Source: Kocuria subflava (GTDB taxonomy: Bacteria; Actinomycetota; Actinomycetes; Actinomycetales; Micrococcaceae). From it: DNA of 64,000 bases. This document shows positions 62,097 to 64,000 of the stretch, piece after piece. The stretch lies in NCBI RefSeq assembly GCF_012163155.1, contig NZ_JAAVUN010000001.1, forward strand, positions 1-64,000. The letters run 5' to 3'. Under the pieces are notes generated by a model. It was not told the DNA's origin. It was given only the letters and a program-made list of their open reading frames with translations, and ran no database searches. The position numbers and the translations under genes are program-made. The first letter of the stretch is position 1; each line of letters starts with the position of its first letter.

Positions 62097-62921
62097 TGAA
62101 CCCACCCGTGGTGTGGGGGAGGCCGGCACCTCCGGGGTTCCCGGGGCCATGGCCAGCACCACCAGGGCCAGTCCAACAACGCCCAGGCCCACCCATCCGG
62201 TCCCGGAGAGGCGTTCACCCACCACGGCAACAGCCAACAGGGCGGCCACGGCGGGTTCACTCAGCGTGATGGTGGTGGCGGTGCTGGGGCGAACGCGCGT
62301 CAGACCCACGCCAAAGAGCACGTAGCCCAAGAACATGGGCACCAGGGCCATGTAGGCCCCAACGGCAAAGTTGGTGGTCGACTCCAGCAGCGGCGCGCCC
62401 GTCAGCAGCAGCACCGGCATCAGCGCCAACCCACCCAGACCGAACACCGAACCCATGGCGGCCGCGCGTGGCGCACCGTGCCCCAGAAAACGATGCACCA
62501 CCCAGGAGTACAGCGCGTAGCTCAGCCCTGCCACCAGGCCGAGCGCAATTCCGGCTGCGGTATGTGCTGCGGAGGCCTCCGGTTGTGCCGCTTTGGCCAA
62601 GCACAGGAGCGTGCTGCCTCCTGTTCCCAGAACGGCAGCAGTCATCCACCAGGGCCCCAGGCGACGCCGGTCCAGCACCAACTCCAACACGCCTGAGGCC
62701 AATGGGGCGCTGGCAAGGGAGATCACGGTGCCAATGGCCACCCCCGCCAGGTGCCTGGAGCCGTAGAAGGCCAGCGGGTAGACCACCACGGCGGCACCCC
62801 CCAGGGCCACCAGGCCACGGTTGGCCAGCAGGGTGGATGTGTTGCGGCGCAGTGAGGGCACGGCAATGCCGGCCTGCTCATGGTTCCGTGACCTCAGTTG
62901 ACGCGATGCTGATGCCCTCAC
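61767..62921 (-). CDS. EamA/DMT-family transporter, N-terminally shortened, with readthrough tail
   Basis: Drug/metabolite transporter-type membrane protein. It starts GTG at 62921, overlapping the tetR stop. LASAPLASGVLELVL, ASAAHTAAGIALGLVAGLSYALYSW and TTITLSEPAVAALLAVAVVGERL are typical of the two EamA units. The first about 60 residues of the family (the first two helices) are absent and replaced by a hydrophilic start. After VVLAMAPG the frame runs on for more than 100 polar residues antisense to the Pr6Pr gene, which is unlikely to be a natural tail. Truncation plus loss of stop are possible. Confidence 0.55.
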   Translation of the reverse strand: MRASASRQLRSRNHEQAGIAVPSLRRNTSTLLANRGLVALGGAAVVVYPLAFYGSRHLAGVAIGTVISLASAPLASGVLELVLDRRRLGPWWMTAAVLGTGGSTLLCLAKAAQPEASAAHTAAGIALGLVAGLSYALYSWVVHRFLGHGAPRAAAMGSVFGLGGLALMPVLLLTGAPLLESTTNFAVGAYMALVPMFLGYVLFGVGLTRVRPSTATTITLSEPAVAALLAVAVVGERLSGTGWVGLGVVGLALVVLAMAPGTPEVPASPTPRVGSSRGGDHDVVDPQVLPAAPRHLDPDHGNGEQKPEQAEHDRKLQATSKVHAADVHESVGGAGGVVDLRQDGGQTVGNGETHGGQGSRPRDLAGNHTKEHVSQGPARHQHVQ

Positions 62922-63492
62922 CCGCTCAGGCCTTCCATCAGCTGCACGGCCAGTGCTCGGGCGTGGACGATCCGCTCAGGGCTGCGTTCCAACCCGGCCA
63001 GGGACATGGAACCCTCCAGCAGAAAGGCCATGTGCTCCGTCAGCCCCTCCGCCGTGTCAGGATCCGTGAGGTCGCACAGTGCGCTGCGCAGGATGCTCTG
63101 GACCTCCGCCTTGTGTTTTGTCACCGCGGCACGCGCGGGATCATCCGCAGCAAGCTCCCCTGCCGCGTTCAACAATCCGCACCCCCTGAACCCGTTGCGG
63201 TAGGCCCCCTGTGCATGGTCCAGATAGGCATCAAAACAGCCAGAACCCGATCCGTGGGAGTGTTGGCCTGCGCCGCGCGGAGTCGGTGAAGCTCCATCCA
63301 CTCCCGGTGCCTGGCCTCAATGTAGGCCTCCACCAGGGCGGACTTGTTGGCAAAGTTGTTGTAGAGACTGGCTTTGGCCACGCCGGCGTCTGCGATCACG
63401 GCATCGATTCCGGTAGCGGCAATACCGTCCGCGTAGAAGCGCCCTGCAGCGGCTGTCAGGATGCGCTCGCGGGCTGGTGCGCGGGGTGGCAT
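62918..63492 (-). pseudogene. TetR-family regulator, one-base frameshift
   Basis: Starts at ATG 63492 with AGGAG upstream. The HTH region is intact (GIAATGIDAVIADAGVAKASLYNNFANKS in family terms), the recognition helix at about residues 35-50. At the A4 run 63233-63236 the reading frame is lost; adding one base joins VLAVF to DAYLDHAQGAYRNGFRGCGL and the rest of the helical ligand domain to 62918. Likely the repressor of the adjacent EamA gene and of itself through the palindrome at 63534. Either true decay or a read error. Confidence 0.8.
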
Positions 63493-63533
63493 GGTGGCTC
63501 TCCTGGGAGTTTGACGACGAATGCCACCGTTCA

Positions 63534-63565
63534 ATCCGCACTAGACAGATCTGTCTAGTGCGGAT
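63534..63565. promoter_or_regulatory. 32-bp perfect palindrome: probable TetR operator
   Basis: 16 bases beginning ATCCGCACTAGACAGA are followed directly by their exact complement; the centre ACTAGACAGATCTGTCTAGT is the classical TetR-type operator form. It lies 42 bases before the tetR ATG. Confidence 0.85.
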
Positions 63566-63577
63566 CTGTCGGGTTAC

Positions 63578-64000
63578 TCAGTCCCGGGGATCGTCCGGGA
63601 ACTTCACGCCCAGAATCTGCCGCGTCCGATCCAGGATCGCCAAGGTGTCCAGGGATGCCTGTTGGTGGACGCGCAGGGCGTCGTCGTCGCGGTTGGCAGC
63701 AGGAGCCGCGGCCAGTCGGGTGAACTCCGCCAGTTCGTAGCTCATGTTCCCCGGCGCGCTGGAGCCACCCCCCAGGCCGTCCACGGTGATCTCCTCCGTG
63801 GATCCGTCCGTGCCGATCACGGTCAGGCGGCGGGGCGTGGTGATGGAGTCGATCTCCAGCGTGGCGTGCTCGCCCTCAATGGTGCTGGGGGTTCTGGATG
63901 AGGTGATCTTGGAATAGTTCAGGCTCACGGAGAAACCGGCGGGGGAGTCGTAACCGCACAGCACCGTCCCGGCACCGTCCGCACCGGTGCGCAGGATCGT
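63578..64000 (-). CDS. Gfo/Idh/MocA-type oxidoreductase, C-terminal part (window edge)
   Basis: The frame is open at the right edge, so the 5' part lies beyond the window. What is seen is the C-terminal substrate/dimer domain: GYDSPAGFSVSLNYSK, IEGEHATLEID, NMSYELAEFTRLA and HQQASLDTLAILDRTRQILGVKFP. The last pattern is the usual end of NAD(P)-dependent sugar dehydrogenases. The NAD-binding domain cannot be judged. Divergence from tetR is not tested because the start is missing. Confidence 0.75.
   Translation of the reverse strand, partial: TILRTGADGAGTVLCGYDSPAGFSVSLNYSKITSSRTPSTIEGEHATLEIDSITTPRRLTVIGTDGSTEEITVDGLGGGSSAPGNMSYELAEFTRLAAAPAANRDDDALRVHQQASLDTLAILDRTRQILGVKFPDDPRD

Noticed and set aside
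1-64000. tRNA, rRNA, riboswitch (including fluoride riboswitch before crcB) and transposase genes
   Set aside because: No cloverleaf, rRNA-conserved segments, convincing aptamer pattern or transposase motif was found by reading. An automated covariance-model search (for example Infernal) would be the decisive test.

Overview
The window is high-GC, gene-dense DNA from an actinobacterium. The best guess is Micrococcales, near Micrococcaceae. That rests on GTG/TTG starts, the DUF222-HNH protein family, a DasR/NagR-type GlcNAc locus, amylosucrase, paired CrcB proteins and PRC-barrel/DUF2382 and DUF1540 stress proteins. Genus cannot be fixed from sequence alone. No rRNA, tRNA, CRISPR array, transposase or prophage was recognised.

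Layout. 1-8.7 kb: DASS carboxylate transporter (-), fatty acyl-CoA ligase, LLM flavin oxidoreductase, SDR plus DoxX-like membrane protein, and a NarL-type two-component pair. 8.7-13.4 kb: cytochrome P450, two sister lipoproteins (one with LysM) and a GH13 alpha-glucosidase. 13.5-18.6 kb: two SRPBCC proteins and a drug MFS gene divergent from a WYL regulator, then a frameshifted MHS-type MFS gene. 19-24 kb: PRC/DUF2382 stress protein, YccF, amino-acid permease, an FAD monooxygenase flanked by two related palindromes, and a DUF4442 protein. 24.2-30 kb: TetR plus MMPL exporter, Dps, and a DHA2 MFS. 30-36 kb: a fused FAD/FeS/CCG D-lactate-type dehydrogenase, amylosucrase and an HhH/DUF1801 protein. 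36-44.3 kb: an FNR-like regulator with four cysteines, a patatin, and a complete GlcNAc uptake/catabolism locus (GntR, EIIA, EIIB diverging from EIIC, NagB, NagA, then a PLP aminotransferase). 44.4-50 kb: crcB pair, nitrilase-family hydrolase, a frameshifted DUF222-HNH gene, and a small membrane protein. 50-55.7 kb: a divergent CDP-alcohol phosphatidyltransferase with a CdsA homologue, then a MerR/ABC exporter operon. 55.7-64 kb: ACR3/BASS transporter, GNAT, pirin, DUF1540, DUF2470, an MGMT homologue lacking its catalytic Cys, PhzF, a Pr6Pr-like membrane protein, a damaged EamA/TetR pair with a 32-bp perfect operator palindrome, and the end of a Gfo/Idh-type oxidoreductase.

The most unusual signal is not a gene. 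The 15-mer ATTCACGACGACGCC occurs four times exactly, on both strands, and its 12-base core occurs seven times, inside unrelated genes and in one intergenic region. It forces the same pentapeptide IHDDA into an SDR, a P450, an FAD oxidase and an ABC ATPase. It looks like a DNA-level signal such as an uptake, segregation, recombination or protein-binding site. The intergenic regions also carry many long perfect inverted repeats, mostly probable terminators. One is a spacerless 50-bp palindrome. Four frame breaks in three genes (MFS, HNH twice, TetR), three of them at short homopolymers, suggest gene decay or assembly error.
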